In this document: positions 1 through 8,379 of the stretch, in pieces | Layout: every line of letters starts with the position of its first letter | Numbering within the stretch: position 1 is the stretch's first letter | From: JALYNX01 sp963749415 | GTDB taxonomy: Bacteria; Actinomycetota; Acidimicrobiia; Spongiisociales; ZC4RG35 | Direction of reading: 5' to 3' | NCBI GenBank assembly: GCA_963749415.1 | Contig: CAVVMG010000001.1 | Coordinates: forward strand, 930,001 to 994,000 | Length of the DNA stretch: 64,000 nucleotides | Program-made: the position numbers and the translations under genes | Notes under the pieces: generated by a model | The model's database searches: none | What the model was told of the DNA's origin: nothing | The model's input: the letters and a program-made list of their open reading frames with translations, nothing else

Positions 1-831
1 GGGCTCGGCGGCACCATTCCCGAGGGGCTCAACCAGTTGATCGAAGGCGTCGCCACCTCGGGCGGGACCCCGCTGGTGGTTGCCGAGGGCACGGATGTTC
101 TCGGAGTCATCCACCTAAAGGACGTCGTCAAGGAAGGGATCCGGAATCGTTTCGATCAGCTGCGACAGATGGGGATCCGCACCGTGATGATCACCGGGGA
201 CAACCCACTCACCGCCCAGGCGATAGCGACCGAGGCCGGAGTCGACGACTTCCTGGCCGAGGCGACTCCCGAGGAGAAGATGGCCCTCATTCGCCGGGAG
301 CAGTCCGGAGGACGGTTGGTCGCCATGACCGGGGACGGGACCAACGACGCCCCGGCGCTGGCTCAGGCTGATGTCGGGGTGTCGATGAACACCGGCACTC
401 AGGCTGCCAAGGAAGCCGGCAACATGGTCGATCTCGACTCGAACCCAACGAAGTTGATCGAGATCGTGGAGATCGGGAAACAACTCCTCATCACCCGGGG
501 AGCACTCACCACTTTCTCCATCGCCAACGACGTGGCCAAGTACTTCGCAATCATCCCTGCCATGTTCGTCGGGGTGCTCCCGGTGCTCGATGAGCTCAAC
601 GTGATGGGCCTGGCCACACACAGGACCGCGATCCTCTCCGCCGTCATCTTCAACGCCCTGATCATCATCGCTCTGATCCCTCTCGCCTTGCGCGGGGTGA
701 AGTTCCGGGCGCAGGCCGCGTCCACGATGCTGCGCCGCAACCTGTTGATCTACGGCCTCGGCGGGATCGTCGCCCCTTTCATCGGGATCAAGGCCATCGA
801 CCTCCTCATCACTGCGCTTGGAGTCTCCTGA
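1..831 (+). CDS. kdpB: Potassium-transporting P-type ATPase, KdpB subunit (C-terminal part)
   Basis: Frame 1 is open from the first base, so the gene begins upstream of the window; about 276 residues are present. KdpB is the ATP-hydrolysing subunit of the KdpFABC high-affinity K+ pump in the cytoplasmic membrane. The P-type ATPase hinge motif GDGTNDAP is encoded at 331-354, after the MITGDNPLTA segment of the P domain. It is followed by the KdpB-typical stretch with DVAKYFAIIPAMF and three hydrophobic C-terminal helices. The phosphorylation Asp and A domain lie outside the window. The stop (829-831) overlaps the first base of kdpC by one nucleotide, and kdpD and kdpE follow, so the locus is a standard kdp operon. 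Confidence 0.97.
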   Translation, partial: GLGGTIPEGLNQLIEGVATSGGTPLVVAEGTDVLGVIHLKDVVKEGIRNRFDQLRQMGIRTVMITGDNPLTAQAIATEAGVDDFLAEATPEEKMALIRREQSGGRLVAMTGDGTNDAPALAQADVGVSMNTGTQAAKEAGNMVDLDSNPTKLIEIVEIGKQLLITRGALTTFSIANDVAKYFAIIPAMFVGVLPVLDELNVMGLATHRTAILSAVIFNALIIIALIPLALRGVKFRAQAASTMLRRNLLIYGLGGIVAPFIGIKAIDLLITALGVS

Positions 832-1452
832 TGCTGCGTCAACTGCGCTCTGCCTTCATCATGGTCGTCATCTTCACGGTCCTCACCGGTGTCGCCTATC
901 CGCTCCTGGTGACCGGTATCGCCCAGGCCGGGTTCGGGGAAAAGGCCGACGGGTCACTCGTGGAGAGCAATGGCGAGGTGGTCGGCTCTCGTTGGATCGG
1001 CCAGACCTTCAGCGGGGGCGAGTACTTCCATCCCCGGCCCTCGGCCACCGGGTACTCCCCGGGCCCCGACTATGCGTTCGGATCGAACTACGGGCCCACC
1101 AACGAGGTTTGGCTCCTCGGTGAGGACGATCCGGAGAACGCGCGACCTCGACGAGTCGGTGACCACGGGCGTCGACGACCTGATTCGCATCTATCGGGAG
1201 GAGAACGGCCTCGCCTCCGTCACGCCGGTCCCGGTGGACGCAGTCACCGGCTCGGGGAGCAGCCTCGATCCCCATATCTCGATCGCCAACGCCAGACTGC
1301 AGGCGCCACGGGTGGCCGCGGCCCGGGGGCTCGACGAAGCGGTCGTCCTGGACTTGATCGAAGAGCACACCGAGGGCCGGGATCTCGGCTTCCTCGGTGA
1401 GCCCGGTGTGAACGTGCTGCTGCTCAATCTCGCCCTGGACGGGGCGGAATGA
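831..1452 (+). pseudogene. kdpC: Potassium-transporting ATPase subunit KdpC, frameshifted as read
   Basis: KdpC is the single-span subunit that stabilises the KdpFABC complex. The N-terminal part (831 to about 1135) has the signal-anchor helix, then WIGQTFSGGEYFHPRPSA and GSNYGPTN, all typical of KdpC. The C-terminal half continues in the next frame (codons in phase with 1141) with PVPVDAVTGSGSSLDPHIS, ARGLDEAVV and GEPGVNVLLLNLAL. Skipping one base near 1130-1141 restores about 207 residues, the usual KdpC length. As read, the first frame runs on to an unrelated stop at 1400. The break could be a true mutation or a one-base assembly insertion; an error is plausible because the sequence on both sides is well conserved. 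Confidence 0.9.
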
Positions 1453-1491
1453 GCGGCGCGGCGCACTCGCCGTCGGTCGCATTAACTTGAC

Positions 1492-4029
1492 ATGGTGAGC
1501 CGCGGCAGGCTGAAAGTCTTTCTTGGGGCGGCCCCCGGCGTGGGGAAGACCTACGCCATGCTCGAGGAGGGCCACCGCCTCAAGTCCGAAGGTCGCGACG
1601 TGGTCATCGGGTTCGTGGAGCCCCACGAGCGAGCCGACACCCGGGCGATGATCGGCGACCTGGAGATCATCCCTCGACGAAAACTCGAATACCGCGGGGC
1701 GTCATTCGAGGAGATGGACCTGGAGAGCCTCCTTGCTCGACGGCCTCGGGTGGCGTTGGTCGACGAGCTGGCACACAGCAATGTCCCCGGCTCGAAACAC
1801 GCCAAGCGGTGGCAGGACATCGACGAGCTTCTCGACGCCGGGATCGACGTCATGTCGACCGTCAACATCCAGCACCTGGACTCGCTCAACGATGTGATCT
1901 ACGAAATCACCGACGTCGTCCAGAGGGAGACGATCCCCGACGAGGTGGTGAGGAGGGCCGACGAGATCGAGTTGGTCGACCTGACCCAGGAAGGAGTCAG
2001 GGAGCGGCTGGCCGCGGGCAAGATCTACCCCGCGGAGCGGATCGACGCCGCCCTCGCCAACTACTTCCGGGCCGGCAACCTGGGTGCGCTCCGCGAGTTG
2101 GCACTCTCCTGGACCGCGGACCGGGTCGACGAGGCCGTTGCCAAGTACCGCGATCTCCATGGCATCGAGCAGCCGTGGGAGACCAAGGAGCGGGTGGTGG
2201 TGGCCCTTGCCGGTGCCGAGGGTGGCGACGCCGTCGTCCGCAGGGCGGCCCGGCTCGCCATGCGCTCCGGTGCCGACCTCGTAGGCCTGTTCGTCCGGCC
2301 CACTCACGGGCTCTCCGAGGAATCGGATCGCGCCCTTCCCGAGCAAAGGGAGCTCCTCCAGCACCTGGGAGGGCGTTACCACGAGGTGGTCGGGGACGAC
2401 ATCGGGGCCTCCCTGCTGGCCTTCGCTCGAGCAGAGAACGCCACCCAAATCGTCCTCGGCGCCTCCCGGCGATCCCGATTCGACGAGTTGATCCGCGGCT
2501 CCCCCATCGCCCGGGTGATTCGCAACGCCGCGGACGTGGATGTCCACGTGATCTCCTACGACAGCGGTCGGCGGCCACGGCGGATCTTGCGCCCTCCACC
2601 CGGTCGTCCCATCGGCCGGGTCCGCCTGGGCATCGCCTGGGGCATCGCCGTTTTCGGGCTCCCCTTGGTGACCTGGCTCTTGCTCTCCATAGGTGGCTCG
2701 GTCGAGCTCCACAACGTCCTGTTCATATATCTGCTCCTCGCGGTGGTCACCGGAAGCATCGGCGGGGCCTTACCCGCGGTGGTCACCGCGGTGGCGGGAT
2801 TCCTTCTCGCCAACTGGTTCTTCGCCCCCCCGGTTCGGACCTGGACCATTGCCGACCCCGACCAGCTCTTCGCTCTGTTCGCTTTCCTGGTGGTGTCACT
2901 GGCCGTCGGGTTGCTCGTTGGCCACGCCAGCCGCCGCAGTGCGGAAGCGCGAAAGGCTCGAGCGCAAGCCGAGGCGCTCGCAGCCACGACCACCGTGGGG
3001 CGCCCGGTGTTTGCCTCGGATCCGCAGGGCCTGCTGCGCAGGGTGCGCGAGGTCCTGGCGCTCGATGCCGTCAGCGTGGTCCGCCGGGCGGGGGAGGAGT
3101 GGGAGGTTCTCGCCTGGGAGGGTTCCCGGCCGCTCGAGGCGCCCTCCGACGGCTCCGAATCGATCGTCCTCACCGGCGACGCGACCCTGGTGATCCTCGA
3201 TGGGCGGCTCACCACAGACGATCGAACGGTGCTCAGGGCATTCGCCGCCCAGATCGTCCAGGCGATCGAGCGCTCCGAGTTGGAGAAATCGGTCGAGAGC
3301 GCCGAGTCGATTGCCGAGACCGATCGGCTGCGAACCGCTCTGCTCAGCGCGGTGTCCCACGATCTCCGCACGCCCCTCGCCACCATCAAGGCCTCGCTCA
3401 CCAGCCTCCTGGAGACGGAGGTGGCGTGGACCCCGGAGGAAACCCAGTCCTTCCTCCAGATCGCCCTCGAGGAGACCGAGCGGCTCAACCGGCTGGTCGG
3501 GCATCTTCTCGACGCCAGCCGGGTGCAGGTGGGAGCGGTGCACGTCTTCTACCGCCCCGTCGGTCTCGACGAGGTGGTGGCGTCTGCCCTGTCCGGCCTC
3601 CGATCGGATGCGGAGCGAGTGAAGGTCGACATCTCAGAGGCGCTGCCCGAGGTCCAGACCGACCCCGACCTGTTGGAACGGGTGCTGGCCAATCTGGTGG
3701 AGAACGCCCTGACCTGGTCTCCTCCCGACCAACCGGTCCGAATCAGCGCCGGCGAGGTCGCGGGGAGGATCGACCTGCGGATCAGCGACCGTGGGCCCGG
3801 CATCCCTTTCGGTGCCCGAGATCAGGTGTTCCAGCCCTTCCAGCGAATGGGCGACTCCCCCAACCGTGAGGGTGTCGGTCTCGGCCTCGCTGTCGCCCGG
3901 GGACTGCTCGAGGCGATGGGCAACGAGCTGGTGATCGAGGACACTCCGGGTGGGGGGACCACAATGGTGATCGCTTTGAAGATCGCCGGAGTCGTCGAGG
4001 TCCCAGCCGAGCAAGCCGTGAGGGCATGA
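1492..4029 (+). CDS. kdpD: Osmosensitive K+ channel histidine kinase KdpD
   Basis: A full-length KdpD of 845 residues, the sensor kinase that controls kdp transcription through KdpE in response to K+ and osmotic stress. The domains run in the expected order. The N-terminal KdpD domain has Walker A GAAPGVGKT (residues 12-20) and a Walker B-like LVDELAHSN (89-97). A universal-stress-protein-like domain follows at about 231-352, then four DUF4118 membrane helices at about 378-480. The HisKA box SHDLRTPL carries the phosphoacceptor His at about residue 623. The HATPase domain has N-box Asn738, the DRGPGIP G1 box and GVGLGL G2 box. It starts with ATG 39 bases after kdpC, and its stop is 3 bases before the kdpE GTG, so translation is probably coupled. 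Confidence 0.97.
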   Translation: MVSRGRLKVFLGAAPGVGKTYAMLEEGHRLKSEGRDVVIGFVEPHERADTRAMIGDLEIIPRRKLEYRGASFEEMDLESLLARRPRVALVDELAHSNVPGSKHAKRWQDIDELLDAGIDVMSTVNIQHLDSLNDVIYEITDVVQRETIPDEVVRRADEIELVDLTQEGVRERLAAGKIYPAERIDAALANYFRAGNLGALRELALSWTADRVDEAVAKYRDLHGIEQPWETKERVVVALAGAEGGDAVVRRAARLAMRSGADLVGLFVRPTHGLSEESDRALPEQRELLQHLGGRYHEVVGDDIGASLLAFARAENATQIVLGASRRSRFDELIRGSPIARVIRNAADVDVHVISYDSGRRPRRILRPPPGRPIGRVRLGIAWGIAVFGLPLVTWLLLSIGGSVELHNVLFIYLLLAVVTGSIGGALPAVVTAVAGFLLANWFFAPPVRTWTIADPDQLFALFAFLVVSLAVGLLVGHASRRSAEARKARAQAEALAATTTVGRPVFASDPQGLLRRVREVLALDAVSVVRRAGEEWEVLAWEGSRPLEAPSDGSESIVLTGDATLVILDGRLTTDDRTVLRAFAAQIVQAIERSELEKSVESAESIAETDRLRTALLSAVSHDLRTPLATIKASLTSLLETEVAWTPEETQSFLQIALEETERLNRLVGHLLDASRVQVGAVHVFYRPVGLDEVVASALSGLRSDAERVKVDISEALPEVQTDPDLLERVLANLVENALTWSPPDQPVRISAGEVAGRIDLRISDRGPGIPFGARDQVFQPFQRMGDSPNREGVGLGLAVARGLLEAMGNELVIEDTPGGGTTMVIALKIAGVVEVPAEQAVRA

Positions 4030-4032
4030 TCG

Positions 4033-4746
4033 GTGCCTGACGCATCCCGCATCCTGGTGGTCGACGATGAGCCGCAGATCGTCAAGGCGCTCGGCATCAA
4101 TCTCAAGGCTCTCGGCTATCGCGTGGACACCGCCCTCTCCGGGGAGGAAGCCCTGCAGAAGGCGGCCAATCATCGTCCCGACGCGGTCATCCTCGACCTC
4201 GGCCTCCCGGTGATGGACGGCATCGACGTCATCCGAGGCCTCCGGGGCTGGACCACGGTTCCGATCATCGTGCTCTCGGTGCGTGACGCCGAGCGGGAGA
4301 AGATCGCAGCTCTCGATGCCGGGGCCGACGACTACGTGACCAAGCCGTTCGGTATGGGCGAGCTTCTGGCCCGCCTCCGGGCCGCGCTGCGGCGGGAGTC
4401 CGCGCCCGGTGAGGATCAACCGGTGGTGGAGACCGACGACTTCGAGATCGATCTGTCTACCAAGCGTGTCACCGGGGCCAACGGCGAGGAGATCCGGCTC
4501 ACCCCGACCGAGTGGGGGATCGTCGAGATGCTGGTCCGCCACCGGGGAAAGCTGGTATCGCAGACCCAGCTCTTGAAAGAGGTGTGGGGGCCGCAATACG
4601 GGGAAGAGACCAATTATCTCCGGGTGTTCATGGCCCAGCTGCGGCGCAAACTCGAGCCCCACCCCAGCACGCCTCGCTATTTCATCACGGAGCCGGGCAT
4701 GGGCTACCGGTTCGAGATTCCCGAAGCGGCGCCGCTGAGTGGATGA
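4033..4746 (+). CDS. kdpE: KDP operon response regulator KdpE (OmpR family)
   Basis: A 237-residue OmpR/PhoB-type response regulator. The receiver domain has the acidic pair in LVVDDEP, phosphoacceptor Asp55 in VILDLGLPVMDG and the conserved Lys104 in VTKPFG. The C-terminal winged helix contains LTPTEWGIVEMLVRHRGKL and a KdpE-like ending, ETNYLRVFMAQLRRKLE. It starts with GTG three bases after the kdpD stop. KdpD phosphorylates KdpE, which activates kdp transcription from an upstream promoter that lies outside the window. The gene is convergent with the TetR-type gene at 4773. Confidence 0.96.
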   Translation: MPDASRILVVDDEPQIVKALGINLKALGYRVDTALSGEEALQKAANHRPDAVILDLGLPVMDGIDVIRGLRGWTTVPIIVLSVRDAEREKIAALDAGADDYVTKPFGMGELLARLRAALRRESAPGEDQPVVETDDFEIDLSTKRVTGANGEEIRLTPTEWGIVEMLVRHRGKLVSQTQLLKEVWGPQYGEETNYLRVFMAQLRRKLEPHPSTPRYFITEPGMGYRFEIPEAAPLSG

Positions 4747-4772
4747 GTCGGTTGTCGCCGCTGGTGGGACCG

Positions 4773-5447
4773 CTACTCCCGGCTCTTCGCGGGCTCCGTC
4801 GCCCCGAACCACAGAAGCCCCCCCGAGCGCCGCATCGAAGCGGCGATGGGTTCTGAATCGTCGGAAGGGTTGCGGGCCGTCAGACACTGGTTGAGCCAGA
4901 CGCCTTCGATGAGGCTGGCGAATGCAGAGGCGAGGTCCCTGATGGTGACACCCTCGCGAAGTGCGGTCCCGAATCGCCGCATGGCCTCTTCCAGCACCTG
5001 GCCCAGCTTCTCGATCCACTGCAAGTGCTCGCCCATGCTGGGTTGGCGAATCTGTTCGCTCCAGAGGCCGTAAGGAACGGCACTGAGCCAAAGGGCCCAC
5101 ACCGACCCGTAGTTGATGCTCGGCTCTGCGCCCATCTGCGGCCCCCGCTCGGTCTCAGCCCTGAAGAAGCCGTCGAGCCAGGCGCCGACGTCCGGGTAGT
5201 CATCCGGAGCCGGGTATTGGATCTGTTCGATCCAGTCGCGCGAATAGAGCGCCAGGGCCATGGTCTCTGCCTGGAAGGAAGCCTGGCTACCGAAGAGATT
5301 GGTGATGGCACCACGTGTCTTGCCGTCGCGGGCCGCCACCACGTTGGCGTCCAGCCGCGCAAACGGGCCGACCGCGATCGAGAGGTGATCCAGGGACTCG
5401 GAGTCCTTCTTGATCTGCTCCATGACCACCAGCTCGCCGATCTCCAC
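4773..5447 (-). CDS. TetR-family transcriptional regulator
   Basis: About 224 residues from the GTG at 5447. The N-terminal region looks like a TetR helix-turn-helix (ARDGKTRGAITNLFGSQASF), followed by an all-helical ligand-binding region with no close family match that I recognise. The GTG start is probably too far downstream: the frame stays open to a stop at 5556-5558, and the added residues (KHEARQRYVEIGELVVM) read like the missing first helix. The only start-like codon there is an ATT at 5511-5513, preceded by a purine-rich GAGAGAG. The gene is divergent from the membrane-protein gene at 5619, with palindromes between them, so it probably represses that gene and itself. TetR assignment is fairly sure; the start is not. 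Confidence 0.75.
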   Translation of the reverse strand: MEIGELVVMEQIKKDSESLDHLSIAVGPFARLDANVVAARDGKTRGAITNLFGSQASFQAETMALALYSRDWIEQIQYPAPDDYPDVGAWLDGFFRAETERGPQMGAEPSINYGSVWALWLSAVPYGLWSEQIRQPSMGEHLQWIEKLGQVLEEAMRRFGTALREGVTIRDLASAFASLIEGVWLNQCLTARNPSDDSEPIAASMRRSGGLLWFGATEPAKSRE

Positions 5448-5546
5448 ATAGCGCTGTCTGGCCTCGTGTTTCGGTAGCGTCGAGCGGCTCGCTGGGGGGT
5501 TCGGGGTCGAAATCGGATCTCTCTCGTAGCTTGGCTGCGAGTGTAC

Positions 5547-5604
5547 TTGACATCCTTACCCGGATACGTACAGTACGTAGGTACATACATACCGTATGTA
5601 CCTA
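5547..5604 (+). promoter_or_regulatory. Promoter with two overlapping palindromic operators
   Basis: A consensus -35 TTGACA (5547-5552) is followed after 16 bp by TACAGT (5569-5574). A perfect 15-bp palindrome, TACGTAC-A-GTACGTA (5565-5579), overlaps the -10. A second inverted repeat with 11-bp arms TAGGTACATAC / GTATGTACCTA and a 5-bp spacer (5578-5604) abuts it and covers the likely transcription start. The position between a TetR-type gene and a divergent membrane-protein gene fits repressor binding. A Shine-Dalgarno-like AGGAGC at 5604-5609 precedes the ATG at 5619. The palindromes are seen directly; the repressor assignment is inferred. Confidence 0.65.
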
Positions 5605-5618
5605 GGAGCGCCCGGGAC

Positions 5619-6185
5619 ATGGCATCGACCTCGGAACTGACCGTTTCCACCGCTCCGCTCAAGTCACGCAAGGTCACCGGGTGGCTGATCGCGGTGGTAG
5701 CCACTGGCGTTTCCACCTACGCCCTGGACGGGTTCGCCACCGTGGGCGGGCTGCTGTTGGCCGGCTCGGGGGTCATGGCCGGTGTGGGTGAGCTCCAGAT
5801 GTTGATGGTGCTCGCACTCACCTACGTCGCCTGGGGTGCCGGCCTACGAGTCAATCTCAAGGCGAACTTCAGGCTCCTCGAGGAAGCGGGAACCAGCAGC
5901 AACGCGTTGTCGAAAGCGGCCTACGAGGTCGTGAGTTTGCGGACCTCCGCCATTGGGCCCCGGAGGCTCGCCGCAGCAGCTGGGTACGTCGGCACCGAAT
6001 TGGTCAAGGAGGTGCCGTATTACGCCGCCGCGCTCGGAACCGCGCTCGTCAGCGACACGATCACGTCGCACGAAGCTCTCGTCTTCCTCGCCGGCACCAA
6101 TCTTGGCGCTGCTGTCTATGAGTACGGCCTGGGCCGGGTCACTCGAATATTCCTGCAGGGTCGCGCTCGGCGCATCACACCCTGA
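5619..6185 (+). CDS. Small membrane protein of unknown function
   Basis: The product has 188 residues from the ATG at 5619, chosen because AGGAGC lies 10 bases upstream; an in-frame start at 5541 would fall before the promoter. Hydrophobic helices are visible (GWLIAVVATGVSTYALDGFATVGGLLL, LQMLMVLALTYVAWGAGL and a more amphipathic C-terminal region). No enzyme or transporter motif is recognisable. The divergent TetR-type gene and the operators in its promoter suggest an inducible, perhaps efflux-assisting or stress-related membrane protein, but the function is unknown. Confidence 0.7.
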   Translation: MASTSELTVSTAPLKSRKVTGWLIAVVATGVSTYALDGFATVGGLLLAGSGVMAGVGELQMLMVLALTYVAWGAGLRVNLKANFRLLEEAGTSSNALSKAAYEVVSLRTSAIGPRRLAAAAGYVGTELVKEVPYYAAALGTALVSDTITSHEALVFLAGTNLGAAVYEYGLGRVTRIFLQGRARRITP

Positions 6186-6204
6186 CGCGGCCGGGATATT
6201 GGCC

Positions 6205-6912
6205 CTAAGCCGTGGCCAGTGAGCGCTCGAGGCCGTCGAGGATCAGGTCCAGCCCGAACTCGAACTCGACCTGATCGTCACACCATCCCAGGGTGGACTC
6301 CGGGTCATCGTGGGCGATCTCCATCATCATCCCCACCAGATGAGGCACTTGCTCCGCCATCTGCTCGAAGAGGGCGGCGTTGTTCTCACCGCTGGAGTCG
6401 TCGCTACCCGGGTCGAACAATTCCTGGGTGAAGCCGAGTGCCCGACTCCCCAGGGCATGTAGGCCGTGGTGCGCCACGTCGTAGGAAAACCCACCTTCCC
6501 GCAACAAGGCGAGGACGCCATCGAAGTAGAGCATGACGGGCGGGCTCATGTTGGTCCGCGACTCGAGGACTCCGGGCCCCCAGGGATGTCGGAGGAAGAC
6601 CTGGCGCGCGGTCAGAATTCGCTTGCGGAGGTCGTCCTTCCAGCCGCCACCTGCTTGAAGGCCGTCGACCAATCCGTTGATCTCCTCGATGACCACATCG
6701 ATCATGCCGTCGAGGACCTCTTCTTTGTTGGACACGTGGTAGTAGAGCGACATCGCCTCCACTCCGAGCTCCTGAGCGAGGCGACGCATGGTGAGAGAGC
6801 CGATGCCATCGGCGTCGGCGATGCCGATGGCCGCCCGCAGGACGCGCTCCCGGCTCAAGGGCGCCTTGGCTTCTCGCTTGGGTGTGGTCTTGGTGGTCAC
6901 TCGGCTCTTCAT
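6205..6912 (-). CDS. TetR/AcrR-family transcriptional regulator
   Basis: The product has 235 residues from the ATG at 6912, which begins the natural TetR N-terminus (LSRERVLRAAIGIADADGIGSLTMRRLAQELGVEAMSLYYHVSNKEEVLDGM); upstream in-frame starts would add unrelated residues through the operator. The helix-turn-helix recognition region MRRLAQELGVEAMSLYYHV is textbook TetR. The C-terminal half resembles the TetR-type all-alpha ligand domain. The gene is divergent from the oxidoreductase at 7010, with inverted repeats between them, so it probably represses that gene and itself. It is convergent with the membrane-protein gene ending at 6185. Confidence 0.9.
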   Translation of the reverse strand: MKSRVTTKTTPKREAKAPLSRERVLRAAIGIADADGIGSLTMRRLAQELGVEAMSLYYHVSNKEEVLDGMIDVVIEEINGLVDGLQAGGGWKDDLRKRILTARQVFLRHPWGPGVLESRTNMSPPVMLYFDGVLALLREGGFSYDVAHHGLHALGSRALGFTQELFDPGSDDSSGENNAALFEQMAEQVPHLVGMMMEIAHDDPESTLGWCDDQVEFEFGLDLILDGLERSLATA

Positions 6913-6919
6913 CCTACCG

Positions 6920-6984
6920 TACAAGGTAAGTTTGGCTCCGGTCTTGACAGCCTTACATTGTATGAGTACCTTACGTCGTACGAC
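6920..6984 (+). promoter_or_regulatory. Divergent promoter and operator region (TetR / oxidoreductase)
   Basis: TACAAGGTAAG (6920-6930) and CTTACATTGTA (6952-6962) form an inverted repeat matching at 10 of 11 positions. A consensus -35 TTGACA (6944-6949) lies between them, pointing toward the oxidoreductase; the -10 17 bp on is weak (TACCTT, 6967-6972). A perfect 10-bp palindrome GTCGTACGAC sits at 6975-6984, near the expected start point. This is the only gap between the divergent regulator and oxidoreductase genes. Confidence 0.5.
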
Positions 6985-7009
6985 AGGACGCGATGCTGAG
7001 GAGAAAACG

Positions 7010-7975
7010 ATGAAGGCGATAACCCAGGACACGTACGGCTCACCCGACGTCCTCGAGTTCACCGATGTCGCGATGCCGGATGTCGGGGAAGACCAGGTGC
7101 TGGTTTCGGTACGCGCCACCTCGATCCAACCCCTCGACTGGCACTACATGAGGGGGGAGCCGGTGATCATGCGGCCCTCGTTGGGGTGGCGGGGCCCGAA
7201 GCACAAGACCCCCGGCGCCGACGTGGCCGGCGTCGTCGAAGCCGTAGGTGGAGGCGTGAGCCAATTCAAACCCGGGGACGAGGTCTTCGGCGGCTGCGAT
7301 GCGGGTTGCGCCGAGTATGCAGTTTCGTCAGAGCGCGACCTGGCGACGAAGCCGGGCAATCTGACATTCGAACAGGCGGCCGCGGTCCCGGTGGCGGCGC
7401 TCACCGCCTTGCAGGGACTTCGGGACACGGGAAAGGTTCAGCCCGGTCAGAGGGTGCTGATAAATGGCGCCGCAGGCGGTGTCGGCACGTTTGCCGTGCA
7501 GATCGCCAAGGCGCTGGGCGCCGAGGTGACGGGTGTGACCAGCAGTGGCAATGTGGAGATGGTCCGCTCCCTCGGCGCCGATCACGTCATCGACTACACG
7601 CGGGAGGACTTCACCGCAAGCGCAGAGCGGTTCGATGTGCTCTTCGACCTCGTGGGGAACCGCTCGCTGGCCGATCTGAGACGGGTCATCCGACCCAGAG
7701 GGACGCTGGTCGTTTGCGGGGCCGCTCCCGGTCGCTGGTTTGCTCCTCTCGTCCCCTCGTTGCGGGCCGTCATCGTGTCCCCGTTTGTCGGACAGCGGCT
7801 GCGCCCATTCCTGGCGAAGATCGATCAGGTCGACCTGATCGTGATGAAAGAGCTCATCGAGGCCGGCAAGGTGACCCCGGTGATCGACCGCACCTATCCG
7901 TTAACCGACACCGCCGAGGCGATGCGATACGTGGAGGCAGGACACGCCAAGGGCAAGGTCGTGATCACGATCTGA
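7010..7975 (+). CDS. NAD(P)-dependent MDR-family alcohol dehydrogenase / quinone oxidoreductase
   Basis: The product has 321 residues from the ATG at 7010, with Shine-Dalgarno GAGGAG at 6998-7003. It is a medium-chain dehydrogenase/reductase. The GroES-like N-terminal domain contains HKTPGADVAGVVEAVG. The Rossmann domain has the nucleotide-binding stretch INGAAGGVGTFAVQIAKALGAEV and ends with the family-typical EAMRYVEAGHAKGKVVI. The structural-zinc cysteine cluster of classical alcohol dehydrogenases is absent, which favours a zinc-independent quinone-reductase-like reaction with NADPH. The divergent TetR gene suggests induction by a small, perhaps electrophilic, compound. The substrate cannot be told from sequence. 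Confidence 0.88.
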   Translation: MKAITQDTYGSPDVLEFTDVAMPDVGEDQVLVSVRATSIQPLDWHYMRGEPVIMRPSLGWRGPKHKTPGADVAGVVEAVGGGVSQFKPGDEVFGGCDAGCAEYAVSSERDLATKPGNLTFEQAAAVPVAALTALQGLRDTGKVQPGQRVLINGAAGGVGTFAVQIAKALGAEVTGVTSSGNVEMVRSLGADHVIDYTREDFTASAERFDVLFDLVGNRSLADLRRVIRPRGTLVVCGAAPGRWFAPLVPSLRAVIVSPFVGQRLRPFLAKIDQVDLIVMKELIEAGKVTPVIDRTYPLTDTAEAMRYVEAGHAKGKVVITI

Positions 7976-8039
7976 GACAGCCGCGGATGACCGAGGACGG
8001 TTGGCCTTCCTGATAGGCGCTGCGATAATTGCTGATTCC

Positions 8040-8113
8040 GCGCCCGTAGCTCAATTGGATAGAGCGTCTGACTACGGATCAGGAGGTTGGGTGTTCGAGT
8101 CGCCCCGGGCGCG
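8040..8113 (+). tRNA. tRNA-Arg (anticodon ACG)
   Basis: A complete 74-nt cloverleaf. The acceptor stem GCGCCCG (8040-8046) pairs with CGGGCGC (8106-8112), with discriminator G at 8113. The anticodon stem TCTGA/TCAGG encloses loop CTACGGA with anticodon ACG at 8074-8076. The T stem GGGTG/CGCCC encloses TTCGAGT. No CCA is encoded. The 3' part is repeated almost exactly at 10598-10628, marking it as an integration target. Confidence 0.97.
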
Positions 8114-8114
8114 C
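8084..8114 (+). repeat. att-like direct repeat, tRNA-side copy
   Basis: These 31 bp cover the variable region, T arm and 3' acceptor strand of tRNA-Arg. They match 10598-10628 at 30 of 31 positions; the single difference is G at 8093 versus C at 10607. A 3'-tRNA identity segment of this kind is the standard attachment site for tyrosine-recombinase elements, so this copy keeps the tRNA intact. Confidence 0.75.
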
Positions 8115-8379
8115 TAGTGAAAACCCCTGCGTAGGCCGGGGGGGGTTCGCCAGTAGACACTTGTGCCAGTCGCTTGAGGTCATGGCGTGGGAACCATTCG
8201 TTAGGCAGCGGCAGCTAGAAGCCGGCCACACATCCCCGCGAAAGGGGGACCGTGGCAAGGCGGATCGAGCCGGGCGGATAGCGCAACGCCACGCTGGAAC
8301 AGCTGTAGGGATTAACACCCGTCGCACCCGCCGGAGGCCGCCTTGACGCCTTACGAAGCGGAAGTCATGCTTGCTAAGC

